A stretch of 64,000 bases of DNA, taken from Streptomyces cyanogenus (GTDB taxonomy: Bacteria; Actinomycetota; Actinomycetes; Streptomycetales; Streptomycetaceae). The stretch spans positions 5,471,001 to 5,535,000 of the forward strand of contig NZ_CP071839.1 in the NCBI RefSeq assembly GCF_017526105.1, given 5' to 3'. This document shows positions 42,202 through 51,044 of the stretch, piece by piece. Under the pieces are notes generated by a model, which worked only from the letters and a program-made list of their open reading frames with translations, was not told the DNA's origin and made no database searches. The translations under genes and the position numbers were made by a program. Each line of letters starts with the position of its first letter. The stretch's first letter is position 1.

Positions 42202-43917
42202 TCACGGCAGGGCGTGTACGTGTGCTCCCACCGGGTTCGACCAGGCGTTGCCCGACGTCGCGTCCCAGTTCGTGGACCAGGTCATCGCGCCGCGCAGGGC
42301 GGGGTAGGTCTTGGACGGCTTGAAGGCGCCGCAGTTCGTGCCGGCCGTCAGGCAGTCCAGGGCGTTGTCGACCACGGTGGGGGAGACGTAGCCGCTGCCC
42401 GCCGCGCGGGTGGAGGCCGGCAGGCCCAGGCCGACCTGGGACGGGGAGAGGCCGCCCTCCAGCTGGATGCAGGCGAGGGCGGTCAGGAAGTCGACCGTGC
42501 CCTGGCTGTACACCTTGCCGTCGCAGCCCAGCATGGAACCGCTGTTGTAGTACTGCATGTTGACGACCGTGAGGATGTCCTTGACGTTCAGGGCCGTCTG
42601 GAAGTAGGAGTTCGACGTCGACTGCATGTCGATCGTCTGCGGGGCCATGGTGATGATCAGGGACGAGCCCGCCTTCGTCGACAGGGCGCGCAGGGCCTGG
42701 GTCATGTAGGTCGCGTTGAGGCCGTTCTCCAGGTCGATGTCGACGCCGTCGAAGCCGTACGTCTGCATCAGCGAGTAGACCGAGTCGGCGAAGTTCGCGG
42801 CCGATGCGGCGTCGTTGACCGACACCGAGCCCTTCTCACCGCCGACCGAGACGATGACCTTCCTGCCGGCCGCCTGCTTGGCCTTGATGTCCGCCTTGAA
42901 CTGGTCGACGGTGTAGCCGCCCAGACCGGCGGAGTCCAGGGTGAAGGAGACGGCTCCCGGGGTCGACGCCGCGTCGGCGAAGGCCACCGCGATGATGTCG
43001 TAGGACGACGGGACGTCCGAGAGTTTCTGGACCGTGGCGCCGTTGTTGAAGTTCTGCCAGTAGCCGGTCACCGCGTGCTTGGGGAGTGTCCCGCCTCCGC
43101 CGCCCGTGCCGGAGGTCGTCGTCCCGGTCACCGTCGCGGACTTCGCCGACTCGCCCGCCGCGTTGGTCGCCGTGACCTGGAAGGAGTACGACGTGGCGGC
43201 GGCCAGGCCGGTGATCGTCGCCGAGGTGCCCGTCACGGCCGTGACCTTGGTGCCGTTCCGGTAGACGTTGTAGCCCGTCGCACCCGACACCGCCGACCAG
43301 GACAGGGAGACCGAGGAGGAGGTCGTACCGGTCACGGAGAGGCCGGACGGGGCCGCCGGGACCGTCGGGGCCGGGTCGCCGCCTCCGCCGCCGTCGGGGC
43401 CGTAGACCGAGACGTCGTCGGCGTAGTAGGCCGCCTGGCCGTACCAGCCGTGGGTGTAGACCGTGACCGAGGTCGTCGAGGCGCCGGTCGTGAAGGTCGT
43501 CGACAGCTGCTTCCAGGACGACGAGTCGGGGGTCCACGTCGAGACGTCCGTCGTGCCGGTGCCGGTCACGCCCAGGTAGGAGTAGCCGCCCTCGACCCAG
43601 GCGCTCAGCGTGTACGTCGAGTTGGGCTTGACCGCCACCGACTGGGTGCACCGGGCGTTGTCCTGGCCCGACGGGGTCGCCTTCAGGGCCGCGGTGCCCC
43701 CGTGTACCGGGGAGGTGACCGTCGTGCCGCTGCCTGCCGTACACGTCCAGTTGGCCAGGCCCGACTCGAAGCCCGCGTTCTTCACGTTGTTGACGTCCGC
43801 GGCGGACGCGGGGCCGGCCGTGGCGAGGCCCGCGACCGAGAGGGCCAGGGCGGTGGCGGCGGACCATGCCGCGAGCCGCCGTCCGCGGGGTCTGGGTATG
43901 CCTGGTGCGCGGTCCAC
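42202..43917 (-). CDS. Secreted GH18 chitinase with N-terminal carbohydrate-binding and FnIII domains
   Basis: 571 residues, GTG 43917 with GGAGG five bases before. Signal peptide about 1-39; a CBM4/9/16-like beta-sandwich 43-172; a Gly linker; FnIII at 185-266; a second Gly linker; GH18 barrel from 280. The catalytic DxxDxDxE is FDGVDIDLE, with Asp390, 393, 395 and acid Glu397; SVGG is the preceding strand motif. It cleaves chitin outside the cell. Two dre-like sites upstream indicate DasR control through N-acetylglucosamine metabolism. The short GH18 domain resembles ChiC/ChiD-type Streptomyces chitinases. Confidence 0.95.
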   Translation of the reverse strand: MDRAPGIPRPRGRRLAAWSAATALALSVAGLATAGPASAADVNNVKNAGFESGLANWTCTAGSGTTVTSPVHGGTAALKATPSGQDNARCTQSVAVKPNSTYTLSAWVEGGYSYLGVTGTGTTDVSTWTPDSSSWKQLSTTFTTGASTTSVTVYTHGWYGQAAYYADDVSVYGPDGGGGGDPAPTVPAAPSGLSVTGTTSSSVSLSWSAVSGATGYNVYRNGTKVTAVTGTSATITGLAAATSYSFQVTATNAAGESAKSATVTGTTTSGTGGGGGTLPKHAVTGYWQNFNNGATVQKLSDVPSSYDIIAVAFADAASTPGAVSFTLDSAGLGGYTVDQFKADIKAKQAAGRKVIVSVGGEKGSVSVNDAASAANFADSVYSLMQTYGFDGVDIDLENGLNATYMTQALRALSTKAGSSLIITMAPQTIDMQSTSNSYFQTALNVKDILTVVNMQYYNSGSMLGCDGKVYSQGTVDFLTALACIQLEGGLSPSQVGLGLPASTRAAGSGYVSPTVVDNALDCLTAGTNCGAFKPSKTYPALRGAMTWSTNWDATSGNAWSNPVGAHVHALP

Positions 43918-43984
43918 TGGAGCCTCCGTGGGGAGTTGGCGGGGAAGGGCGGACAGGGGCGGTGGCCACCACCGGTGCCCTAAA

Positions 43985-44000
43985 GTTGGTCCAGACCAAT
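43985..44000 (-). promoter_or_regulatory. DasR-responsive element (dre) candidate 1
   Basis: GTTGGTCCAGACCAAT matches the palindromic dre consensus (A-C/T-TGGTCTAGACCA-G/C-T) at most positions and is itself almost perfectly palindromic. It is 68 bases upstream of the chitinase start. Streptomyces chitinase promoters carry the same direct repeats. Confidence 0.75.
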
Positions 44001-44010
44001 CCGGGTGTCA

Positions 44011-44026
44011 AGAGGTCCAGACCAAA
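44011..44026 (-). promoter_or_regulatory. DasR-responsive element (dre) candidate 2
   Basis: AGAGGTCCAGACCAAA repeats the GGTCCAGACCA core 26 bases from the first site, on the same face of the helix to within about half a turn. The first half of the palindrome is weaker. Together they form the classical paired repeat of chitinase promoters. Confidence 0.65.
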
Positions 44027-44222
44027 ACCGTCTCCGGTCGGCCGCTCAACCTGTCCTGGTTTGGCGCGACTTGCGCCGGGAGAGTTCCCCACCGGCTTCA
44101 CAAACGCTGTTCTCCGGCCATACGGCCGTGGATACAGTGCTCACGTAGTCACGCAATGAAGTCGTCCGGCGCGCCGGAGTTACACCGGTGGGCCGGCGGG
44201 TGTGAAGAGCGGGGAGCTGCGC

Positions 44223-45077
44223 GTGCCAACTGCCATTGCCGTGACCAGTGCCGACATGGCACTGCCGGCGCAGGACGAGCGGACCATGCCCGCCGTCGTG
44301 CTGACCGGCCTCGACCGCAAGCCGCTGGACCAGGCCCTCACCGAACTCCACACCCTCACCGAGCAGTACGGCCATGTGGTCGTCGTCTGTTCCGAGGCCG
44401 CCCCGGAGCCGGTCGTACGGCGGCTGTACACCCTGCGCTCCCTGCTGGAGAGCGACCGCATCGCCCTGTTCCGGCCCGCACTGCCGCCGCTCGGCATCGC
44501 CGTCCTGGCCCGGCAGCTGCGCCAGCTCGCCTCCTGCGACCTGGGCCCGGGCGTGCTCGCCTCCGCCGGACGGCTGCTCACCCACTACATCCACGCCGGC
44601 GCCGTCCTCGGCTCCGTCGCCAAGCTGGACCGGGTGCCGGTCGGGCTCAAGGCGCACGCCAGGTCCTGGATGCCCGGCAGCCAGTTCGCCGTCCTCGCAC
44701 ACCCCGAGCCCCAGCTGGTGAAGGTGGCCCCCGACGTCACGCTGAAGGGGCCCGAGTTCGGCACCTGGATGCTGGTCGCCAAGGGGCAGCTGCAGAGCGA
44801 CTGGGCCACCGGGCTCGGCACCCGGTGGGGCGTGCACGGGCTGCGCGAGACCCCGCTGCCCGCCGAGTCCCCGGCGTGGTGGGGGACCGGCCGCCTGATC
44901 GAGTTCTGCGGCTACCTCGCCGACCTGTCCGTCCTCTACCAACTGGTCACCTCCGTACGGCAGACCAGCTGTCACTGGTGCGGCATCGACGTCATCGGCG
45001 ACCGCTGCGTCTTCTGCTCCGCCAGCCCTCCCGCATCCGGGCCACCCCGCGCCCTGGAGCCGGGAACGCCCGCCTGA
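44223..45077 (+). CDS. Conserved hypothetical protein heading the Tad pilus cluster, C-terminal zinc ribbon
   Basis: 284 residues from GTG 44223, chosen because GGGGAGCTGCGC precedes it; GTG 44202 is possible. The body (residues about 30-220) is mixed alpha/beta with no motif I recognise. The C-terminus has a four-cysteine ribbon, CHWCGIDVIGDRCVFC. It lies 58 bases before cpaB and reads into the cluster, so a role in pilus assembly or its regulation is inferred from position. The 305-base gap to the left holds the chitinase promoter. Confidence 0.75.
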   Translation: MPTAIAVTSADMALPAQDERTMPAVVLTGLDRKPLDQALTELHTLTEQYGHVVVVCSEAAPEPVVRRLYTLRSLLESDRIALFRPALPPLGIAVLARQLRQLASCDLGPGVLASAGRLLTHYIHAGAVLGSVAKLDRVPVGLKAHARSWMPGSQFAVLAHPEPQLVKVAPDVTLKGPEFGTWMLVAKGQLQSDWATGLGTRWGVHGLRETPLPAESPAWWGTGRLIEFCGYLADLSVLYQLVTSVRQTSCHWCGIDVIGDRCVFCSASPPASGPPRALEPGTPA

Positions 45078-45135
45078 CCTGCGCGAACCTGACCCGTCCC
45101 GCTCGACCGATTCCCCCAATGAGGTTGCACGGTTC

Positions 45136-45840
45136 ATGAACTCCCGTCAGCGCCGCGGCGTGATACTGCTGATCCTGTCGGTCCTGTGCGCGCTGGGCGC
45201 GTTCGCCGGCGTGCTCTCCGTCATCCACGACGTGAACTCCAAGATCGGGCCCGAGGTCGCCGCCTACCGGGTCAGGTCCGAGGTGAAGCCGTACACCGCG
45301 CTGACCGCGGACCAGTTCGAGAAGGTCTCGATGCCCGAGCGGTGGCTGTCCGGCAACGCCGTCACCGACCTCCGGCAGATCCGCGGCAAGATCGCCGTGA
45401 CCACCCTGCACCCCGGCGCGCTGCTGCAGACCGACATGATCGTGGACCGGCCCGCCCTCCAGCCCGGCCAGCAGGAGGTCGCCATCATGATCGACGCGGC
45501 GACCGGCGTGGCCGGGAAGATCACCCCGGGTTCGCGGGTCAACGTCTATGCCACCTTCGAGGGGAAGAAGCAGGGCGATCCCGACCAGTCGAAGATCATC
45601 GTGACCAACGCCCGGGTCCTCGACGTCGGCCGGATCACCGCCCTGGAGCCCGACCGCGACAAGAACCAGCAGGCCACCGAGGCCGTCCCCATCACCTTCG
45701 CGCTGTCCACCCTCGACGCCCAGCGCATCACCTACGCCGAGTCCTTCGCCCAGCGCGTCCGGCTCGCGCTCGTGGCCCCCGGCAGCGAGACCAGCGTCCC
45801 CGACAAGGACCGCACCTACGAACTCGCGACGGACAAGTGA
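45136..45840 (+). CDS. cpaB: CpaB/RcpC-family Flp pilus assembly protein
   Basis: 234 residues. One N-terminal membrane helix (GVILLILSVLCALGAFAGVLS) leads into an extracytoplasmic SAF domain, with TALTADQFEKVSMPERWL, GKIAVTTLHPGALLQTDM and the RcpC-like PGQQEVAIMIDAATGVAG and GSRVNVYATF. In Gram-negative bacteria CpaB associates with the secretin; in monoderms it probably anchors the pilus machine to the wall. Start is ATG 45136. CpaE follows after 9 bases. Confidence 0.88.
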   Translation: MNSRQRRGVILLILSVLCALGAFAGVLSVIHDVNSKIGPEVAAYRVRSEVKPYTALTADQFEKVSMPERWLSGNAVTDLRQIRGKIAVTTLHPGALLQTDMIVDRPALQPGQQEVAIMIDAATGVAGKITPGSRVNVYATFEGKKQGDPDQSKIIVTNARVLDVGRITALEPDRDKNQQATEAVPITFALSTLDAQRITYAESFAQRVRLALVAPGSETSVPDKDRTYELATDK

Positions 45841-45849
45841 GAGGCGGCC

Positions 45850-47088
45850 ATGCCCACCAGGATCCTCCCGGCCGGCGCGGACCCGGACGCCGTCCGCTCC
45901 CTCACCACCCTGCTCAGCCAGCTCCCCGACGCCGAACCGCAGCCCCCGGTCACCGACTCCACCCAGCTGGTCGACACCCTCGCCCGGCTCGCCGCCGAGT
46001 CGGTCGAGGAACTGCCCGAAGTCGTCGTCGTCCACGAACGCATCGGCCCGGTCCCGGCCCTGGAGCTGATCCGCGAGGTCGCCCTCCGCTTCCCGGCCGT
46101 CGGCGTCATCCTCGTTACCACCGACGCCGGCCCCGGCCTGTTCGCCGCCGCCATGGACTCCGGCGCCCGCGGCCTGGTCGCGCTCCCGCTGTCGTACGAG
46201 GAACTCGCCAGCCGCGTGCAGGCCGTCGCCCAGTGGTCGACGGGGGTACGACGGCACCTCGGGCACGGTGCCGAGGTGCTCGCCGGGGCCGGCGGCACCG
46301 TGGTCACGGTCAGCGGCGCCAAGGGAGGCGTGGGCGCGACCCTGACCGCGATCCAGCTGGCCCTCGCCGCCCAGGCCTCCGGCCGCGCCACCGCCCTGGT
46401 CGACCTGGACCTCCAGACCGGTGACATCGCCTCCTACCTGGACATCCAGTTCCGCCGGTCGGTGGCCGACCTGGCCGCCATCACCGACGTCTCGCCCCGC
46501 GTCCTCGCCGACGCCGTGTTCCGCCACGACACCGGGCTCGCCCTGCTGCTCGCGCCGGGCGAGGGCGAACGCGGCGAGGAGGTAAGCGACCGCGCCGCCC
46601 GCCAGATCGTCAGCGCGCTGCGCTCCCGCTACGAGGTGGTCGTGGTGGACTGCGGGGCCCAGCTGAGCGGTGCGGGTGCCGCCGTCGTGGAGATGGCCGA
46701 CACCGCGCTGCTGGTCACCACCCCGGACGTCATCGCCGTACGCGGCGCCAAACGGACCGTACGGATGTGGGACCGGCTGCAGATCCGCAAGGCCGAGGAG
46801 ACCACGGTGGTCGTCAACCGGCACTCGCGCGGTACGGAGATCCAGCCCGCGCTGGTGCAGCGCATCACCGGCACCGCGCTGGCGCGTACGGCCGTACCCG
46901 CCAACTTCAAGGAGCTGCAGGGTGTCGTGGACGCCGGGCGGCTGCACGAACTCGACGCCAGGAGCACGGTGAAGCAGGCGCTGTGGGCCCTCGCCGGGGA
47001 GCTGGGGCTGGTGCGGGCGCCGGACGAGGGAGCCTCCCACCGGGGCGGCGGCCGGGGGCCCGTGGGCTTCCGGCGGCGGAAGGAGTGA
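45850..47088 (+). CDS. CpaE/TadZ-like pilus localisation ATPase
   Basis: 412 residues. An N-terminal atypical receiver-like domain (about 15-135; VILVTTDAG, GARGLVALPLSYEEL) precedes a MinD/ParA ATPase with deviant Walker A SGAKGGVGAT (about 156-165), VDLDLQTGD (A'), VVVVDCGAQ (Walker B). This is the TadZ architecture that places the Tad machine at a cell site. The C-terminus is basic (GFRRRKE). ATG 45850 follows GAGGCGGCC. Confidence 0.88.
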   Translation: MPTRILPAGADPDAVRSLTTLLSQLPDAEPQPPVTDSTQLVDTLARLAAESVEELPEVVVVHERIGPVPALELIREVALRFPAVGVILVTTDAGPGLFAAAMDSGARGLVALPLSYEELASRVQAVAQWSTGVRRHLGHGAEVLAGAGGTVVTVSGAKGGVGATLTAIQLALAAQASGRATALVDLDLQTGDIASYLDIQFRRSVADLAAITDVSPRVLADAVFRHDTGLALLLAPGEGERGEEVSDRAARQIVSALRSRYEVVVVDCGAQLSGAGAAVVEMADTALLVTTPDVIAVRGAKRTVRMWDRLQIRKAEETTVVVNRHSRGTEIQPALVQRITGTALARTAVPANFKELQGVVDAGRLHELDARSTVKQALWALAGELGLVRAPDEGASHRGGGRGPVGFRRRKE

Positions 47089-47096
47089 GCCTTGCG

Positions 47097-47477
47097 ATGA
47101 GAAGGCCGGATGGGGACCGGGGACAGGTCAGCGTCGAGTTGCTCGGCATGACGCCGCTGATCGTTCTGACACTGGTGCTGATGTGGCAGGCCGTACTCAC
47201 GGGGTACGCCTTCACGCTCGCGGGGAATGCTGCCGACGAGGGCGTGCGGGCCGGCACGGCGGCACCGCCGGGGGAGCGGTTCGGGGCGTGCGAGCAGGCG
47301 GCGCTGAAGCATCTGTCGGGGGCGTGGCGAGGGGGTGCCAGCGTGGAACAGTGCGGCGGGACCGGTTATGTGACGGCCGACGTGGCCGTGAAGGTCCCCG
47401 TCCTCTTCCCCGGCTTCATCGACTTTCCCGTCACCGTGCACGGCCACGCCGGCGCCGTCGAGGAGGCGAAGCGCTGA
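47097..47477 (+). CDS. TadE-like pseudopilin
   Basis: 126 residues from ATG 47097; GTG 47085, overlapping the cpaE stop, is an alternative. The RGQVSVELLGMTPLIVLTLVL segment has the TadE prepilin-like pattern: a G-Q-x-x-V-E motif at the start of the single hydrophobic helix, with Glu5-like position. The remainder is a small extracytoplasmic domain with two cysteines (GACEQ, EQCGG). It is probably a minor pilin processed by a prepilin peptidase encoded elsewhere. Next gene starts 1 base after the stop. Confidence 0.8.
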   Translation: MRRPDGDRGQVSVELLGMTPLIVLTLVLMWQAVLTGYAFTLAGNAADEGVRAGTAAPPGERFGACEQAALKHLSGAWRGGASVEQCGGTGYVTADVAVKVPVLFPGFIDFPVTVHGHAGAVEEAKR

Positions 47478-47478
47478 G

Positions 47479-47823
47479 ATGCCGAACCGCCGCCGACGCG
47501 ACCGGGGCCAAGTGGCCGTCGAGTACCTCGGGTTCATCCCCGTCCTGCTGATCGTCGGCCTGGCCGGCATCCAGCTCGGGGCCGTCGCCTACGCCGCCGA
47601 GCAGGCCGGTACGGCCGCCCGGGCGGGGGCGCGGGCCGCCTCCCTGAAGCAGTCGTACGCCCAGGCCTGCGCCGACGCGGTGAGCGGCGGACTGAGCGTG
47701 TCCTGCTCGTCCGCCGCGGAGGACGGCGCGTCGGTGACCGTCACCGCGACCGTCCGCATCCCCGCCATCGTCTGGGACCTCGGCACCGCCACCAAGTCCG
47801 CCACCATGCCGCTCGACCACTGA
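47479..47823 (+). CDS. TadE/TadF-like pseudopilin
   Basis: 114 residues. Basic N-terminus MPNRRRRDRGQ, then VAVEYLGFIPVLLIVGLAGIQ, the prepilin-like helix with the same Q-x-x-VE pattern as its neighbour, then a TadE-type ectodomain with a cysteine pair (QACAD, VSCSS). Second of two tandem minor pilin genes. It is followed 17 bases on by cpaF. Confidence 0.82.
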   Translation: MPNRRRRDRGQVAVEYLGFIPVLLIVGLAGIQLGAVAYAAEQAGTAARAGARAASLKQSYAQACADAVSGGLSVSCSSAAEDGASVTVTATVRIPAIVWDLGTATKSATMPLDH

Positions 47824-47840
47824 CCGAGGAGTCGCCGACC

Positions 47841-49178
47841 ATGAGCCTGCGGGCACGCATCAGCACTCCGGAGGAACACGGCAGCCGGGGCGAGGACGGG
47901 CACCTGGTCGCCTCCTACCGGGCGAAACTGCTGGAGGAGATCGACCTCGCGGAGATGAGCGCGCTGGCCGCCGCCGAGCGCCGGGCCCGGCTGGAACGGG
48001 TGCTCGGGCACATCATCAGCCGCGAGGGCCCGGTGCTGTCGACGGTCGAGCGGTCCCAGCTGATCCGCCGGGTCGTGGACGAGGCGCTGGGCCTCGGCAT
48101 CCTGGAGCCGCTGCTGGAGGACGCGTCCATCACCGAGATCATGGTCAACGGGCCCGACGCGATCTTCGTCGAACGCGGCGGCCGGGTCGAGCAACTCCCG
48201 CTCCGGTTCGTCTCCGCCGACCAGCTGATGCAGACCATCGAACGGATCGTGTCGACGGTCAACCGCCGCGTGGACGAGTCGAACCCCATGGTGGACGCCC
48301 GCCTGCCCTCCGGGGAACGCGTCAACGTCATCATCCCGCCGCTGTCCCTGACCGGTCCGATCCTCACCATCCGCCGCTTCCCGCGCTCCTTCACCCTCCA
48401 GGAACTGATCGGCTTCGGCTCGCTGGACGAGCACATGGTGTACCTGCTGGCCGGCCTGGTGCAGGCCAAGTTCAACATCATCGTCTCCGGCGCGACCGGC
48501 ACCGGGAAGACGACCCTGCTCAACGCACTCTCCGGGCTGATCCCCTCCCACGAGCGCATCATCACCATCGAGGACTCCGCCGAACTCCAGCTCCAGCAGA
48601 CCCACGTGGTCCGCCTGGAGTCCCGCCCGCCGAACGTGGAGGGCAAGGGCCAGGTCACCATCCGCGACCTGGTGCGCAACTCCCTGCGCATGCGGCCCGA
48701 CCGGATCGTGGTCGGCGAGGTCCGCGGCGGCGAGTCCCTCGACATGCTCCAGGCGATGTCCACCGGTCACGACGGCTCCCTGGCGACCGTGCACGCGAAC
48801 AGCGCCGAGGACGCGCTGACGAGGTTGCAGACCCTCGCCTCCATGTCCGACGTCGAGGTCCCCTTCGTCGCCCTGCACGACCAGATCAACAGCGCCGTCG
48901 ACGTCATCGTCCAGCTCACCCGGTTCGCCGACGGCGCCCGCCGCATCACCGAGATCGCCCTGCTCGACAGCCACGGCGGGGAGCCGTACCGGCTGGCGAC
49001 CGCCGCCCGGTTCGAGGCGCAGCCCATGACCCCCGACGGCCGCGTGTACGGCACCTTCCGCCACTTCCCGCTGCCCCGCCGCACCGCCGACCGCCTCTAC
49101 ATGGCGGGCCAGCCCGTCCCGCAGGCCTTCGGCGTCGCCCGCTCCGCCGACCAGCTAGCCACCCGAGAAGCCAGGTAG
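47841..49178 (+). CDS. cpaF: CpaF/TadA secretion ATPase
   Basis: 445 residues. Classical GspE/TadA hexameric ATPase that powers pilin export or assembly. Signatures: EIMVNGPDAIFVE in the N-terminal domain, FNIIVSGATGTGKTTLLNAL with Walker A at about 217-224, ELQLQQTHVVRLESRPPN (Asp box region), MRPDRIVVGEVRGGE (Walker B) and GHDGSLATVHAN (His box). Cytoplasmic, pairing with TadB/TadC. ATG 47861 upstream context TGACCGAGGAGTCGCCGACC gives a good ribosome site for the ATG at 47841. Confidence 0.95.
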   Translation: MSLRARISTPEEHGSRGEDGHLVASYRAKLLEEIDLAEMSALAAAERRARLERVLGHIISREGPVLSTVERSQLIRRVVDEALGLGILEPLLEDASITEIMVNGPDAIFVERGGRVEQLPLRFVSADQLMQTIERIVSTVNRRVDESNPMVDARLPSGERVNVIIPPLSLTGPILTIRRFPRSFTLQELIGFGSLDEHMVYLLAGLVQAKFNIIVSGATGTGKTTLLNALSGLIPSHERIITIEDSAELQLQQTHVVRLESRPPNVEGKGQVTIRDLVRNSLRMRPDRIVVGEVRGGESLDMLQAMSTGHDGSLATVHANSAEDALTRLQTLASMSDVEVPFVALHDQINSAVDVIVQLTRFADGARRITEIALLDSHGGEPYRLATAARFEAQPMTPDGRVYGTFRHFPLPRRTADRLYMAGQPVPQAFGVARSADQLATREAR

Positions 49179-49189
49179 GACCCCGGACC

Positions 49190-50134
49190 ATGGAACTGCA
49201 CACCCTCGTCCAGCTCACCACCGGAGTGACGCTGCTGACCTGCGTCCTGGCGGTGGCCGGCGTGCACGCCTACGCCTCCGGGCGGGCCCGGCGCGCCGCC
49301 CTCGTGGACCGGCTCGCGCACACCGGCCCGCCGCCCGCGACCGGCCGCCGGCGCCGCTTCCGCGACCTGGACCGGCGACTGCGCCGCACCCGCATCGGCC
49401 GCCGGCTGGAACGGCGCCTCGCGGCGACCGGCCTGGACGTCACGCCGGGGGAGTTCTTCGCCGCCATGCTCGCCACGGTCGCCGCGCTCTGGCTGGCCGG
49501 CCAGGCCACCCTGGCCCCCTTCTTCGGCCCGCTCGCCGGACTCCTCGGCATCGGGGCGGCGGTGCAGTTCCTCAACTGGCAGCGCCAGAAGCGCATCGAA
49601 CGCTTCATCAACCAGCTCCCGGAACTGGCCCGCATCCTGGCCAACGCCACCCAGGCCGGCCTCGCCCTGCGCACGGCGATCGGCATGGCGGCGGAGGAAC
49701 TGGAGGCCCCGGCCGGTGAGGAACTCGCCAAGGTCGCCGACCAGCTGGCCGTCGGCCACTCCCTCGACGACGCACTCGGCGAACTCGCCGACCGCCTCCC
49801 CTCCCGCGAACTCGTCGTCCTCGTCACGACCTTGGTGCTGTCCAACCGCGCGGGCGGCCAGGTGGTCTCGGCGCTGCGCAATCTGACCGAGACCCTGGAG
49901 GAACGCAAGGAGACCCGGCGCGAGATCCGCACCCAGCTCTCCCAGGTGACCATGACCTCGTACGCCGTGCCCGTCCTCGGCATCGGCGCGTTGTTCCTGA
50001 TGAACGGCGTCAAGGACGGCGCGCTGGACCGCATGACGGGCTCACCGGTCGGCCAGGCCTGCGTGATCGTCGCGTTCGCCATGTACACCGTCGGCTTCGT
50101 CCTCATCCGCCGCATGAGCCGGATCGACGTGTGA
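49190..50134 (+). CDS. TadB-like type II secretion F-domain membrane protein
   Basis: 314 residues. An N-terminal helix, a helical pair near 95-120 (ATVAALWLAGQATLAPFFGPLAGLLG), a cytoplasmic T2SSF domain (FINQLPELARILANATQAGLALRTAI) with the ELADRLPSRELVVLVTTLVLS segment, and two C-terminal helices. This is the inner-membrane platform partner of CpaF. Starts 12 bases after cpaF stop. Confidence 0.9.
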   Translation: MELHTLVQLTTGVTLLTCVLAVAGVHAYASGRARRAALVDRLAHTGPPPATGRRRRFRDLDRRLRRTRIGRRLERRLAATGLDVTPGEFFAAMLATVAALWLAGQATLAPFFGPLAGLLGIGAAVQFLNWQRQKRIERFINQLPELARILANATQAGLALRTAIGMAAEELEAPAGEELAKVADQLAVGHSLDDALGELADRLPSRELVVLVTTLVLSNRAGGQVVSALRNLTETLEERKETRREIRTQLSQVTMTSYAVPVLGIGALFLMNGVKDGALDRMTGSPVGQACVIVAFAMYTVGFVLIRRMSRIDV

Positions 50135-50147
50135 GGGAGGTGACCCG

Positions 50148-51035
50148 ATGGCATTCCTGCTCGCCCTGCTGATGGGCCTCGGCGTCTGGGGCGCCTTCCA
50201 CGGCATCCGCATGTACCGCGCCGACGCCCGGCTCCCCGGCGACCTCGCCGTCGCCCTGGAGGTCGGCGCCACCCGCACCGGCGCGGTCGGCTCCGTCATC
50301 GACCGCATCGGCATGCGCTACGCACCGGCCGTCCTGCGTCTGATGGGCCCGCGCCTGGTGGCCAGCTACCGCCGCCGGATCGACCTGGCGGGCAACCCCG
50401 GCGGCCTGACCATCGACCGTTACGCGGCCCGCCGCGCGGTCTACGGCGCCCTGGGCGCCGTCGGCTTCCTGGTGTTCCTGCTCCGCGGCCAGTGGTTCGT
50501 GGCCCTGCTGCTGCTCCTGTTCGGCGCGTTCTGGACGGAGGTGGGCATCTGGGCGGCGATCCGGGTCCGCAAGGACGTCATCGAACGCACCCTGCCGGAC
50601 TTCCTCGACGTACTGGCCGTGGTGGTCAGCGCGGGCCTCGGCTTCCGCCAGGCCCTGGACCGGGTGGCCTCCCGCTACGAGGGCCCGTGGGCCGACGAAC
50701 TGCGCATCACCCTGCGCCAGATGGACCTCGGCATGAGCCGCCGCCAGGCCTTCGCGGAGCTGAGGAGGAGGAACGACTCGGAACAGGTGGCGATGTTCGT
50801 GACGGCCCTCCAGCAGGGCGAGGAACTGGGCGCGCCGATCGTGGACACCCTGGTCTCCCTGGCCAGGGACATGCGCCGCACCGACGCCCAGAACGCCCGC
50901 CGCAAGGCCGCGCGCGCGGTGCCGAAGGCCACGCTGCTGATCACCACCTTCATGGTCCCGGCGACGATGCTCCTGCTGGGCGCGGGCCTGCTGCTGGGCT
51001 CCGGGGTGGACTTCGGCTCGCTGACGGGGGAGTGA
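50148..51035 (+). CDS. TadC-like type II secretion F-domain membrane protein
   Basis: 295 residues with the TadC layout: an N-terminal helix, two mid helices (GALGAVGFLVFLLRGQWFVALLLLLFG), T2SSF domain LPDFLDVLAVVVSAGLGFRQAL, DLGMSRRQAFAELRRR and a final membrane helix near TFMVPATMLLLGAGLLLGSG. Second platform protein of the Tad machine. ATG 50148 preceded by GAGGGAGGTGACCCG. Confidence 0.9.
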   Translation: MAFLLALLMGLGVWGAFHGIRMYRADARLPGDLAVALEVGATRTGAVGSVIDRIGMRYAPAVLRLMGPRLVASYRRRIDLAGNPGGLTIDRYAARRAVYGALGAVGFLVFLLRGQWFVALLLLLFGAFWTEVGIWAAIRVRKDVIERTLPDFLDVLAVVVSAGLGFRQALDRVASRYEGPWADELRITLRQMDLGMSRRQAFAELRRRNDSEQVAMFVTALQQGEELGAPIVDTLVSLARDMRRTDAQNARRKAARAVPKATLLITTFMVPATMLLLGAGLLLGSGVDFGSLTGE

Positions 51036-51044
51036 GGACGGGCG

